A stretch of 11,050 nucleotides of DNA from Nitrososphaerota archaeon (GCA_005877185.1 VBPQ01000065.1:1-11050); one strand, 5' to 3'; positions 1 to 6,040 are shown, counted from the first letter of the stretch. Translations and numbers: made by a program. The notes: generated by a model not told the origin, from the sequence alone.

Positions 1-199
1 CGCTTCCGATTCTCGCTCCTCTCCCTTCCGACGCATAGGCTTGAGGTCAACAGGCTGGTGAGGGGTAAGCAGGACGGTATTTCGTACTGTGCGCAAGAAC
101 TTACTATGTCGATAGCAACTTTTAAATATCTACTACTGCGATAGTAGCTACGAGGAATGCTAGACGCGGCGTCAAAAACGGACAAAGACGATTCCTAGA
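1..199. other. Window edge and upstream region of the ferritin-like gene
   Basis: No gene can be supported in the first 199 bases. One plus-strand frame is open from the edge to a TAG at 142-144, but it runs through the TATA box at 121-129 and shows no recognisable family. On the minus strand an ATG at 36-34 opens a short reading frame that leaves the window. It could be the 5' end of a divergent gene, but 12 codons are too few to judge. The supported content is the promoter region from about 102 onward. Confidence 0.5.
102..144 (+). promoter_or_regulatory. TATA box flanked by two related 14-base elements
   Basis: A TATA-like box, TTTAAATAT, lies at 121-129. It would place transcription start near 150 and give a leader of about 50 bases before the GTG at 200. 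TACTATGTCGATAG at 102-115 and TACTACTGCGATAG at 131-144 match at 11 of 14 positions and start 29 bases apart, one on each side of the box. The second contains a perfect inverted repeat, CTACTA (130-135) and TAGTAG (142-147). Paired sites flanking a TATA box suggest a dimeric repressor or other regulator. The regulator's identity is unknown. Confidence 0.5.
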
Positions 200-1303
200 G
201 TGAATGGTACGAGCCGTCGTACCTTTCTGAAGGTGGCGGCCGCAGGAACGGTCGGTGCTGCCCTGCTGGCGAATGGCCTCCCACAGCTCGCTTTCGCCGA
301 CGAGAAAAGGCAAACCCTCGAAAAGGGGCATCTCACCGAGGGAGACGAAGCGATTCTCAGATTCTTGAGCGCGGTCGAGATCCTCGAGACAGATTTCTGG
401 CAGCAGTACAACGAACTGGGAGGGGTGCAGGACAGCGAGGTCCCGGGAGGGAGCGGAAGCGCCCCTTACATCGCGGCGCTCCAGGTGCTGGACGGGGACA
501 TGCCTCAGTATATCCACGACAATACCGAAGACGAGTTCACCCACTTCGCGTTCATCAATGCTTACCTCACTTCGAAGGGCGGAGAACCGGTCAGCCTTGA
601 TCAGTTCAGGACACTGCCAGGCAGCAAGGCTGCTGGCGCCCAGAATATCCCGCGGCTGACAAACCTGATGCAGCTCACCGTTGACACCAGCTACTGGACC
701 CGGTATCGCAGCCGCACGGAGAACCCCGACCTTGATCCCACTTTCGTTTTTCCCCAGGCGGTTCCCGACCTGTTCAAAGGGCGGTTCCCGGCGATACCAA
801 GAGACGACGCCGACCTCAGCCCCCCTGACCATATTCAGGCGGTCGCCAACACCGCTGGTTTCCACTTTGCGTTCATCGAGGGAGGGGGGACGAGCCTTTA
901 TCCAAAGCTGGCCCAGAGGGTCACCGACCCCGAGGCCCTGAGGGTTGTGCTCAGTATCGGTCCGACGGAGACGATGCATTTCCAGACCTGGCAGGACAAG
1001 GCGGGGAATGCTCCCCCCCTGACCGATCCGACTAACGGGCTGACGTTTCCGGACCTGAACGCCCCGCCATTCGGCGGGGAGGACTTCCAGACCAACCTGA
1101 TTATGCCGGAGCCAGCCCCGTTTCTCGACCGGAAGTTCCCCGTCGTCTCGATCATCCGGCCGACGGAGACTGAGGGCGGGGCGATGGGAGCACTCGATGC
1201 CCTGACGGCCGACGGGTTGTTCATCGGCCAGTCGTCGGCCTTCTTCGCTGTGATGAAGGACCTGGCGGGGGAGGCGGACAAGGCCCGACGCGGTCGGTTC
1301 TAA
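200..1303 (+). CDS. TAT-exported ferritin-like domain protein
   Basis: The 367-residue product has a twin-arginine signal: SRRTFLK at residues 5-11, an Ala/Gly/Leu-rich segment to about residue 30, and a likely cleavage site after AFA (31-33). It should therefore be exported folded, probably carrying its cofactor. The mature part resembles the ferritin-like family Pfam Ferritin_2. Candidate metal ligands are E60/E63, the E112-x-x-H115 motif, E227, and a second motif E257-x-x-H260. This is the paired ExxH pattern of a di-iron four-helix bundle. About 110 residues, rich in proline and aromatic residues, separate the two halves of the bundle. The start is GTG; an in-frame TAG at 161-163 excludes a longer product and no Shine-Dalgarno is visible. 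The substrate is unknown: iron or manganese oxidation, peroxide defence or desiccation-related roles are all seen in the family. The signal and fold are well supported, the reaction is not. Confidence 0.82.
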   Translation: MNGTSRRTFLKVAAAGTVGAALLANGLPQLAFADEKRQTLEKGHLTEGDEAILRFLSAVEILETDFWQQYNELGGVQDSEVPGGSGSAPYIAALQVLDGDMPQYIHDNTEDEFTHFAFINAYLTSKGGEPVSLDQFRTLPGSKAAGAQNIPRLTNLMQLTVDTSYWTRYRSRTENPDLDPTFVFPQAVPDLFKGRFPAIPRDDADLSPPDHIQAVANTAGFHFAFIEGGGTSLYPKLAQRVTDPEALRVVLSIGPTETMHFQTWQDKAGNAPPLTDPTNGLTFPDLNAPPFGGEDFQTNLIMPEPAPFLDRKFPVVSIIRPTETEGGAMGALDALTADGLFIGQSSAFFAVMKDLAGEADKARRGRF

Positions 1304-1392
1304 CAAAACGAGATCGGAGTGCAATCCAGGTATGGGATCATTCTCCCGCGAATACTCTTCGCCGCCGTCCTCAAGTTCTTGGGTAAGGCTCG

Positions 1393-1404
1393 GTCCCTAG
1401 GGAC
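1393..1404. repeat. 12-bp perfect palindrome between two genes
   Basis: GTCCCTAGGGAC is a perfect palindrome 90 bases after the ferritin-like gene and 80 bases before the MetE-like gene. It has no loop, so it suits a protein-binding site better than an RNA terminator. A second A/T-rich stretch, AATTATACTC at about 1420-1429, follows it and could be an alternative TATA box. Confidence 0.35.
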
Positions 1405-1433
1405 TTCGACGGAGGGAAAAATTATACTCGCGA

Positions 1434-1465
1434 CAGATATTTGATTCTGCAAGATTAAATATCTG
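1434..1465 (+). promoter_or_regulatory. Leaderless promoter with operator-like inverted repeat for the MetE-like gene
   Basis: The TATA box TTAAATAT (1455-1462) spans positions -30 to -23 relative to the GTG at 1485, the textbook archaeal distance for a leaderless transcript. The box lies in the right arm of a perfect 9-bp inverted repeat: CAGATATTT at 1434-1442 and AAATATCTG at 1457-1465, with a 14-base spacer. A protein bound there would compete with TBP/TFB, so repression of the downstream operon is the simplest reading. The effector is unknown. Confidence 0.62.
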
Positions 1466-1484
1466 CTCGAGACGCGGAGCATTT

Positions 1485-2663
1485 GTGGCCAAGTCGCAGC
1501 TCTTCCCGGTGACCGTCGTCGGAAGTTGGCCTCGCCCTCAATGGCTGATCCAGGCGTTGAGGAAGCGCCAAGCAGGTGAAATCTCATTTGATGAGTTCAA
1601 CACAACGGCGGACGACGCTGTACTAGCCGCGATCAAGTACCAGGAGGATGCGAACGTCGACATAGTCACCGACGGCGAGCAGCGACGAGACAACTTCTAT
1701 TCATTCGTGGTCGAAAAGCTGGATGGGGTGAAGCTGATGACGCTCACCGAGCTGATGGACTACATGAAGGATCGTGCGAGCTTCGAAGAGACACTCCGAG
1801 CATTAGACGTGCCTGCCTTCGCGATGAGAAGTCCGGTCGCGGTCGACCGAGTACGACGAAAAAGACATCTTGCTCTCGACGAGTTCGAATTTCTCAAGTC
1901 GCACACAACTCGAAAGACAAAGGTTCCGATCCCGGGTCCTTACATGCTCACGCGCTCGATGTGGTTTCCAGGCCTATCCGACAAGGCTTACCCCGTGATC
2001 GAAGACCTGGGTCGGGACGTCTGTTCAATCGTCAGGGATGAAATTGTCGCCCTGAAAGAGGCTGGGTGCGATTTTGTGCAGCTCGATGAGCCAGTCCTAT
2101 CTCAAGTCGTTTACGGCTCCGAGGGAGAGGAGACTTTCATGTGCGCGGCTCTCGCTTCGCGCAGGGATCCCACTGAAGAACTGCGTTACGCGGTCGAGTT
2201 GATGAACCTCACCGTCAAGGGGATCTCCGGAGTCAAGCTCGGCATCCACGTCTGTAGAGGAAACTGGAGCCGGAGGGAAGACGTTCTGCTCAGAGGAAAC
2301 TATGGCCCACTCCTGCCTTACCTGATGGAGATGAAGATAGACCAGCTTGTTCTCGAGTTTGCTACCCCGCGGGCGGGAGAACTGGAAGTCTTCAAAGAGT
2401 ACAGGGGGGAGAAGGAGATCGGGCTCGGAATCGTGAACCCGAGGAGCACGACGGTCGAGCAACCCAAGTCGATCGAGAGAAGGGTGAAGGAGGCGACACG
2501 ATACTTCGAGCCTTCACAGGTATACCTCAATCCAGACTGCGGTTTCGGAACGTTCGCGGAGCGTCCGGTGAATGATGCGGAAACGGCATACGGCAAGTTG
2601 CGCTCGATGGGAACCGCTGCGTCAAACTTAAGAAAGGCATGGGACGGTAGGGCGAACCCCTGA
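1485..2663 (+). CDS. MetE-like zinc methyltransferase (cobalamin-independent methionine synthase II family)
   Basis: The 392-residue product is a single (beta/alpha)8 domain equivalent to the C-terminal catalytic half of MetE, without the N-terminal half of the ~750-residue enzyme. Family marks are VGSWPRP (12-18), TDGEQRR (62-68), QLDEP (199-203) and NPDCGFG (349-355). The predicted zinc ligands are all present: H255 and C257 in GIHVCRG, E291, and C352. The family activates a thiol on zinc for alkylation. Possible reactions are homocysteine methylation with a methyl-corrinoid or folate donor, as for short archaeal MetE, or thiol transfer of the epoxyalkane:coenzyme M transferase type, which belongs to the same superfamily. 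The long VGSWPRP variety is usually annotated only as methionine synthase II-like, so the substrate should stay open. The GTG start fits the leaderless promoter. The stop is one base before the next open frame, so co-transcription with the OsmC and rhodanese genes is likely. Confidence 0.82.
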   Translation: MAKSQLFPVTVVGSWPRPQWLIQALRKRQAGEISFDEFNTTADDAVLAAIKYQEDANVDIVTDGEQRRDNFYSFVVEKLDGVKLMTLTELMDYMKDRASFEETLRALDVPAFAMRSPVAVDRVRRKRHLALDEFEFLKSHTTRKTKVPIPGPYMLTRSMWFPGLSDKAYPVIEDLGRDVCSIVRDEIVALKEAGCDFVQLDEPVLSQVVYGSEGEETFMCAALASRRDPTEELRYAVELMNLTVKGISGVKLGIHVCRGNWSRREDVLLRGNYGPLLPYLMEMKIDQLVLEFATPRAGELEVFKEYRGEKEIGLGIVNPRSTTVEQPKSIERRVKEATRYFEPSQVYLNPDCGFGTFAERPVNDAETAYGKLRSMGTAASNLRKAWDGRANP

Positions 2664-2696
2664 GATGAGTAGTAGTAGTAAGAATCTGAACGGACT

Positions 2697-2702
2697 GGAG
2701 GT
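2697..2702 (+). promoter_or_regulatory. Shine-Dalgarno site deciding the OsmC start
   Basis: GGAGGT lies 7 bases before the ATG at 2710. The longer reading, from ATG 2665, begins with an AGT trinucleotide run coding for four serines and has no such site. In an operon-internal gene with leadered translation, 2710 is the better start. Confidence 0.6.
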
Positions 2703-2709
2703 TTCCAAG

Positions 2710-3201
2710 ATGGAAGACTTCGTCAAGGAGATAAGGACAAAACCGGACGTGGTCAAGAACACGAATGGGCCGTGGAGGTCCAGGGTGACCTGGCAGGGAG
2801 GGCTCAAGGCGAAGGCGTACATGCGTAACCACACGGTGACATTCGACGAACCAGAGGGTCTTGGCGCGACGGATACTTCCGCGAGCGCACATGAACACTT
2901 GCTCTCCGCAGTCGGCGCGTGCATGATGACTGGCTTTGTGTATCAGGGGACCCTGAAGGGCGTTAAGATTCACAACTGTGAGATCGCATTGGAAGGCACC
3001 TTCGGAGATATCAGGAATTGGGCCGGGCTTACCGACGAGGGCACACCAGGATACCCGGAAATCAAGGCGAAGCTCTACGTAAAGGCCGACTCTGACAGGA
3101 AGACGATCGAACGACTGTGGGCGAACGCATGGAAGCATTCGGTGGTCACACAGACTGTCGCCCGTGGAGCTAAGATCATCCCCTCCCTAGAAGTGCTGTA
3201 A
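2710..3201 (+). CDS. OsmC/Ohr-like protein
   Basis: An OsmC-family protein of 163 residues from this start. The frame also opens at 2665, adding 15 residues with a Ser4 run. The family uses a reactive cysteine to reduce organic hydroperoxides or to handle thiol and persulfide species. The hallmark helix is present as HEHLLSAVGACMMTGF, with the reactive cysteine at residue 71. The second conserved cysteine, usually in a CPVS-like motif, is replaced: the matching segment reads HSVVTQTV, with serine at residue 144. A disulfide cycle between two cysteines is therefore unlikely, and the protein may work with an external thiol or act on acyl or persulfide groups. The first ~30 residues are charged and precede the beta-rich N-terminal half (WRSRVTW onward). 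It sits directly between the MetE-like and rhodanese genes. Family membership is secure; activity is inference. Confidence 0.8.
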   Translation: MEDFVKEIRTKPDVVKNTNGPWRSRVTWQGGLKAKAYMRNHTVTFDEPEGLGATDTSASAHEHLLSAVGACMMTGFVYQGTLKGVKIHNCEIALEGTFGDIRNWAGLTDEGTPGYPEIKAKLYVKADSDRKTIERLWANAWKHSVVTQTVARGAKIIPSLEVL

Positions 3202-3244
3202 TCGTCACCAGAGGGTCTTCGGCCTGGGAGAACCTGTCGGCTAA

Positions 3245-4042
3245 TTGATAGAATTTGTGGAATCTTCGTGGCTGAAGAAGACCCTGCTAAGGGGTGAGGA
3301 GCTCAGGCTCGTTGACCCACGTTCACCCGTGGAGTACCTCAAAGGGCATATCCAGGGCGCGGTCAACTTGCCAACCGTGAAGATTTTCGACGAAGAGAGT
3401 CGGCTTCTGCCGTCAAGTCAGCTGGCGAAGATCGTTGGAGAATCTGGGATTGACGCCGGCTCTCCGGTCGTGGTGTACGACGCCGTTGACGGTCAGGCTG
3501 CGGCGATTCTGGCGTGGACCTTAGAGTATCTTGGCCATCCGGATGTTCGTGTTCTCGCCAGCCTCTTCGAGAAATGGATCAAAGACGGAAATGAGGTCTA
3601 CTACAAGCCAGTAAAGCCAGAATCCAGAGCGTTTCACGCAAGGCCAAATTCGAAGATCAGAGCCGAGTACAAGGATCTAATCGGAGATGACTCCGTCACG
3701 TTGGTTGACGTGAGAAGTGAGGAAGAGTATGCTGGTACCGACAGTAGTGAGATTAGGCCCGGTCATATCCCCGGGGCGATAAACCTTCCTTGGAGCAGGC
3801 TGTTAGGAGGGAGAAATCGCTTTATCCTATCCCGTGAGGACCTGAGAAGAGTCTTCTCACGAGTCGGCCTCAATACCGCCAACCACATTGTGACTTACTG
3901 CCGAACGGGACCCAGGGCCGCAATCGGATATTACGCCCTCAAGGAACTCGGCTTTCGGAGTGTCCGCTTGTATGACGGATCGTTCCGCGAGTGGTCGCAA
4001 AGACCCGACGTGGGGGTTGAGACAGGGACTAGGAAAATCTGA
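3245..4042 (+). CDS. Tandem-domain rhodanese (sulfurtransferase)
   Basis: The 265-residue protein has two rhodanese domains, the layout of thiosulfate and 3-mercaptopyruvate sulfurtransferases (SseA type). The N-terminal domain (about 5-115) has LVDPRSPVEYLKGHIQGAVN, but its loop carries aspartate (D79, in VVVYDAVDG) where the catalytic cysteine would be, so it is structural, as is normal in this family. The C-terminal domain (about 130-255) has VDVRSEEEY, RPGHIPGAINLP and the active-site loop C219-RTGPR, which would carry the persulfide. The loop differs from the CGSGVTA-type loop typical of mercaptopyruvate enzymes, so thiosulfate or another sulfur donor is possible. The start is TTG, because TAA at 3242-3244 directly precedes it; GTG 3257 is an alternative. 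It lies 43 bases after the OsmC-like gene on the same strand and is probably the third gene of the operon. Confidence 0.86.
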   Translation: MIEFVESSWLKKTLLRGEELRLVDPRSPVEYLKGHIQGAVNLPTVKIFDEESRLLPSSQLAKIVGESGIDAGSPVVVYDAVDGQAAAILAWTLEYLGHPDVRVLASLFEKWIKDGNEVYYKPVKPESRAFHARPNSKIRAEYKDLIGDDSVTLVDVRSEEEYAGTDSSEIRPGHIPGAINLPWSRLLGGRNRFILSREDLRRVFSRVGLNTANHIVTYCRTGPRAAIGYYALKELGFRSVRLYDGSFREWSQRPDVGVETGTRKI

Positions 4043-4483
4043 GGGAGATCCGAAGCCTCGTGTTTGGCTTGTCTTCTAGTACTGGTTGCGGAGTCTCTTC
4101 TTGACCATCACGGTCAGGAGTGCATCAACCCCTACGGAGGCATGGATCCTTATGACGGCCTTGCCACCCTCAGAGCCTGGAAGGAAGCTGGGGCCCGCGC
4201 TTCCATATGAAACGAAGCTCACCAGTTGGGTCGCTGTCCAAGCTCGCTCTCGAGCCCTCGTTCATCCTGCGGCGGCACCGTGATCGTTGGGAAGAGCGGC
4301 TCGGGAAAATAAGCTTCACGACCCCCAACTCCTTGCGTCTCAGCTCGCGCTCTTGGGCCACTCCGTCCTGGGCCTAGTAACAAGGATGGTCGGACGACGA
4401 GCCGTGACGCCTCTCCTCTTGATGCTCGTATCTCTCTGGTGTTGGTGGTACTTTTCGCTGGCAATCTGGACTCGCTTCATGAC
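4043..4483. other. 441-bp stretch without a confident gene
   Basis: No recognisable family appears in any frame. One plus-strand frame has two short open stretches, 4086-4283 (65 codons, TTG start) and 4287-4487 (66 codons, TTG start), separated by a TGA at 4281-4283. The second would encode two hydrophobic segments, LLASQLALLGHSVLGLV and AVTPLLLMLVSLWCWWYF, joined by an arginine-rich turn, so a two-helix membrane peptide is conceivable. No promoter or ribosome-binding site supports either. In another frame, 4280-4309 spells VIVGKSGSGK followed by a stop, a P-loop-like string that is probably chance or a very old relic. Confidence 0.3.
4053..4078 (+). terminator. Weak hairpin after the rhodanese gene
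   Basis: AAGCC (4053-4057) can pair with GGCTT (4066-4070) across an 8-base loop, and is followed by the pyrimidine-rich GTCTTCT. It lies 11 bases after the operon's last stop codon. The stem is only 5 bp and the T content is modest, so this is a tentative end-of-operon signal. Confidence 0.25.
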
Positions 4484-4491
4484 ATAAATAT
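4484..4491 (+). promoter_or_regulatory. TATA box before the charge-segregated protein gene
   Basis: ATAAATAT at 4484-4491 predicts a transcription start near 4514, which leaves about 5 bases before the TTG at 4519. This supports transcription of the reading frame 4519-4830 rather than the overlapping arginine/glycine-rich frames. Confidence 0.5.
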
Positions 4492-4518
4492 CACAGACAG
4501 AGCCGCTCGTGTCTAGCC

Positions 4519-4830
4519 TTGAGCAGCAATACCGAAGGAGAGGGAGGGGAGGCAGTGATACAGGAAAGAGACGCGGATGCTTCCCCCGAGGTCCGGCCAG
4601 TCGAAGAGGAGGAAGAGGAAGAACTCGAAGAGGAGACCGAGGACGAGACGGAGGATCGAGAATCCGAGAGCATTGAAGAAAGAGAAGACCAAATGGCGTC
4701 CAAGGGCACAAGCACGACCCGCCAAGTCGGCAGGAAGGGACAAGCAGCGAGCAAATCTCGACCTGGGAAGAAACGGAAAAAAGTCAAACGGAAAAAGACG
4801 AAGAAACCTTCTCCCTCTGCAAAGAGATAG
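4519..4830 (+). CDS. Small charge-segregated (acidic/basic) protein
   Basis: The family is not recognised. The 103-residue product is almost all charged and has two opposite halves. Residues ~5-60 are acidic, with runs such as VEEEEEEELEEE and many E/D residues. Residues ~63-103 are basic, with GKKRKKVKRKKTKK near the end. There are few hydrophobic residues and no cysteine, so the protein is probably disordered. The basic tail resembles nucleic-acid-binding tails of histone H1-like or ribosome-associated proteins, and the acidic half could be an intramolecular mimic or a partner-binding arm; both are inference. The TTG start sits about 5 bases after the predicted transcription start. GTG 4555 is an alternative: it is in frame, 12 codons later, and has GGGGAGG just upstream. 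The coding strand is strongly purine-rich, so other frames are open too, which lowers confidence. Confidence 0.5.
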   Translation: MSSNTEGEGGEAVIQERDADASPEVRPVEEEEEEELEEETEDETEDRESESIEEREDQMASKGTSTTRQVGRKGQAASKSRPGKKRKKVKRKKTKKPSPSAKR

Positions 4831-4997
4831 TCAGGAACCATTTCAAAGCAGAAACAAATTCTTCGATCTCTGTTTCAAATTCGTTCGAATTCGTCCTGCT
4901 GAACCTAGCTTGGCCACTCGTCGCCGGCACGTCTCAGAAATCCCCGAAGGACGCGAATCCTACCAAAACCCTTGACGCGCCGGCTTTGACGGACCCA

Positions 4998-5069
4998 CGC
5001 CCGAATTAGATTGGATTATTTCTCTTGTCGGGCGCGAGTTACGCCGAAAGATACCGACATCTGGCGTAA
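4998..5069 (+). other. Two adjacent stem-loops, possible structured RNA element
   Basis: Stem 1 pairs CGCCCGA (4998-5004) with TCGGGCG (5028-5034) over an A/T-rich 23-base loop. Four bases later, stem 2 pairs TTACGCC (5039-5045) with GGCGTAA (5063-5069). Inside it AGAT (5049-5052) pairs with ATCT (5059-5062), leaving a GAA bulge on one side and the 6-base loop ACCGAC. Two perfect 7-bp stems in a row in a noncoding gap are suggestive but not proof of an RNA. No promoter or known RNA motif was recognised. A role as operator sites is equally possible. Confidence 0.3.
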
Positions 5070-5201
5070 GATGGTCTCGTGTCATCCTCATTAGTTTCAG
5101 CCTTCGCACTGCGCCCACCAGGAGCACTGAGCCTGTCCCACCCCCTCGCGTTCAAGAAAGCGGGTCGAGGAATCAGCTCAGTTCAGGTCTCGCCAGTGGC
5201 G

Positions 5202-5209
5202 CTTATACG
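5202..5209 (+). promoter_or_regulatory. TATA-like box of the DUF1294 gene
   Basis: CTTATACG at 5202-5209 lies 21-28 bases before the ATG at 5230, a distance that suits a leaderless transcript. The box is weaker than that of the MetE-like gene. Confidence 0.4.
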
Positions 5210-5229
5210 CGGCTCTAGAGTGTGTTACC

Positions 5230-5544
5230 ATGGCACTCCTCGACTTTCTTACCCTATCCTTCGTCGAGAGATGGGTCATGCTGACGGGAATCTTGGGCAT
5301 CGCAGCTATGGGAGTCGACAAGTTCGTCGCAGTCATAGACTGGGGCGATAGGATAAGCGAGAAGACCCTGCACATCATCGCGCTTCTCGGAGGCTTCTGG
5401 GGAATCATCTTCGGCGCATTTCTGTTTCACCACAAGACATCGAAGCCGGAGTTCTGGCCCCCCGTCTTGTTCGCGACCGCGCTCTGGATAGGTCTGTTCT
5501 TCACGCTTTTGTTCGGCTACATCCGTCTCCCCGCGGCATCCTGA
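5230..5544 (+). CDS. DUF1294 family membrane protein
   Basis: The 104-residue protein has three hydrophobic segments, about 16-35, 47-66 and 77-98. The DUF1294 signature is clear: MGVDKFVA (27-34), a short polar turn with RISEKTLH (41-48), ALLGGFWG (51-58) and the charged end of helix two, FHHKTSKPEF (66-75). The family's function is unknown; bacterial members are often small inner-membrane proteins, sometimes fused to a cold-shock domain, which is absent here. The ATG start matches the TATA-like box upstream. The gene stands alone, convergent with the DUF1801 gene that ends 100 bases downstream. Family assignment is confident; no role can be given. Confidence 0.83.
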   Translation: MALLDFLTLSFVERWVMLTGILGIAAMGVDKFVAVIDWGDRISEKTLHIIALLGGFWGIIFGAFLFHHKTSKPEFWPPVLFATALWIGLFFTLLFGYIRLPAAS

Positions 5545-5603
5545 CGGCGGTTCACTGAGGAACGGATCCCTCCAAACTTTCCAGCCGCTGAAGAGGAGGC
5601 CGC

Positions 5604-5617
5604 GGGGCGATGCAGAA
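5604..5617 (+). repeat. 14-base repeat copy A
   Basis: GGGGCGATGCAGAA occurs here and again, identically, at 6190-6203. In both places it contains an ATG followed by CAG-AA, as if it were the start of a small gene. At this copy the frame reads MQKRVVEAANS before running into the antisense of the DUF1801 gene. It is probably a truncated remnant. Confidence 0.4.
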
Positions 5618-5643
5618 GCGTGTCGTGGAGGCGGCTAATTCTC

Positions 5644-6006
5644 CTATCTCTTTTTCCCTAAATTTTCCTTCCTTCGAAACACGACAATTTTCTTCACCAA
5701 GTCATATGGTATCGGCTTTCCTATCGGAAACTGCACCGAGCCTGTCGATCTCTTGTATGGCGATAATTCTTTCTTGAATGCTCGAACGCCTGAGCTTGTC
5801 GGATAAAATCCAATATGATTCTTGAACGCTGCAAAATGTACCAAGTTGCCGTTCAGCTTGAACGTAGGAATCGAATAGCTGATGGCCTCCTTGGCCTCGG
5901 GCGCCGCTCTTCGAATTGTCCGCCTCGTCTTTTCCAGTATCCTTTGAATATCCTCCGGAAAAGTCTCGATGTATTCATCTATCGTTTCAAACTCTTTACG
6001 TCGCAT
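5644..6006 (-). CDS. DUF1801 (YdhG-like) protein
   Basis: The 120-residue protein matches DUF1801 over its whole length: ETIDEYIETFPEDIQRILEK (6-25), AAPEAKEAISYSIPTF (34-49), LVHFAAFKNHIGFYP (55-69) and GSVQFPIGKPIPYDLV (89-104), with a basic tail. Bacterial members such as B. subtilis YdhG have been described as frataxin-like iron chaperones, but most DUF1801 proteins remain uncharacterised, so an iron role here is tentative. The ATG at 6006-6004 lies 27 bases downstream of a minus-strand TATA box, which supports a nearly leaderless start. The length is normal for the family. The codons are A/T-richer than in neighbouring genes such as the MFS gene, which may point to recent acquisition. 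Confidence 0.85.
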   Translation of the reverse strand: MRRKEFETIDEYIETFPEDIQRILEKTRRTIRRAAPEAKEAISYSIPTFKLNGNLVHFAAFKNHIGFYPTSSGVRAFKKELSPYKRSTGSVQFPIGKPIPYDLVKKIVVFRRKENLGKKR

Positions 6007-6032
6007 TCACAAGAATTTTTGGAGGGAATTCC

Positions 6033-6040
6033 TTAATAAT
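6033..6040 (-). promoter_or_regulatory. TATA box of the DUF1801 gene
   Basis: Read on the minus strand, ATTATTAA spans 6040 to 6033, about 34 to 27 bases before the ATG at 6006. This is compatible with a transcript having a leader of only a few bases. Confidence 0.5.

Larger units (their letters stand above)
4831..5229. other. 399-bp gap with two consecutive stem-loops
   Basis: No gene is supported here. The GTG-started frame at 5079 continues into the DUF1294 gene in another frame and has no family signature. The notable content is the pair of stem-loops at 4998-5069 and the TATA-like box just before 5230. The first part (4840-4910) is A/T-rich, with AATTCGT occurring twice within about 17 bases. 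Confidence 0.5.

Noticed and set aside
122..1324. A 400-codon open frame on the minus strand covering the whole ferritin-like gene.
   Set aside because: It is an antisense shadow in GC-rich DNA. The product has no family features and is full of Arg/Gly/Pro, while the plus-strand protein has a clear TAT signal and ExxH motifs.
4280..4312. VIVGKSGSGK, a P-loop-like string, followed at once by a TAA stop.
   Set aside because: The S/T that should follow K is missing, no upstream or downstream NTPase motifs appear in any frame, and a GxxGxGK match in six frames of 11 kb is expected by chance fairly often.
4509..4680. An arginine/glycine-rich frame starting at GTG 4509 near the TATA box.
   Set aside because: It is the shifted reading of the same purine-rich stretch. 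The glutamate/lysine frame is longer and sits at an equally good distance from the promoter.
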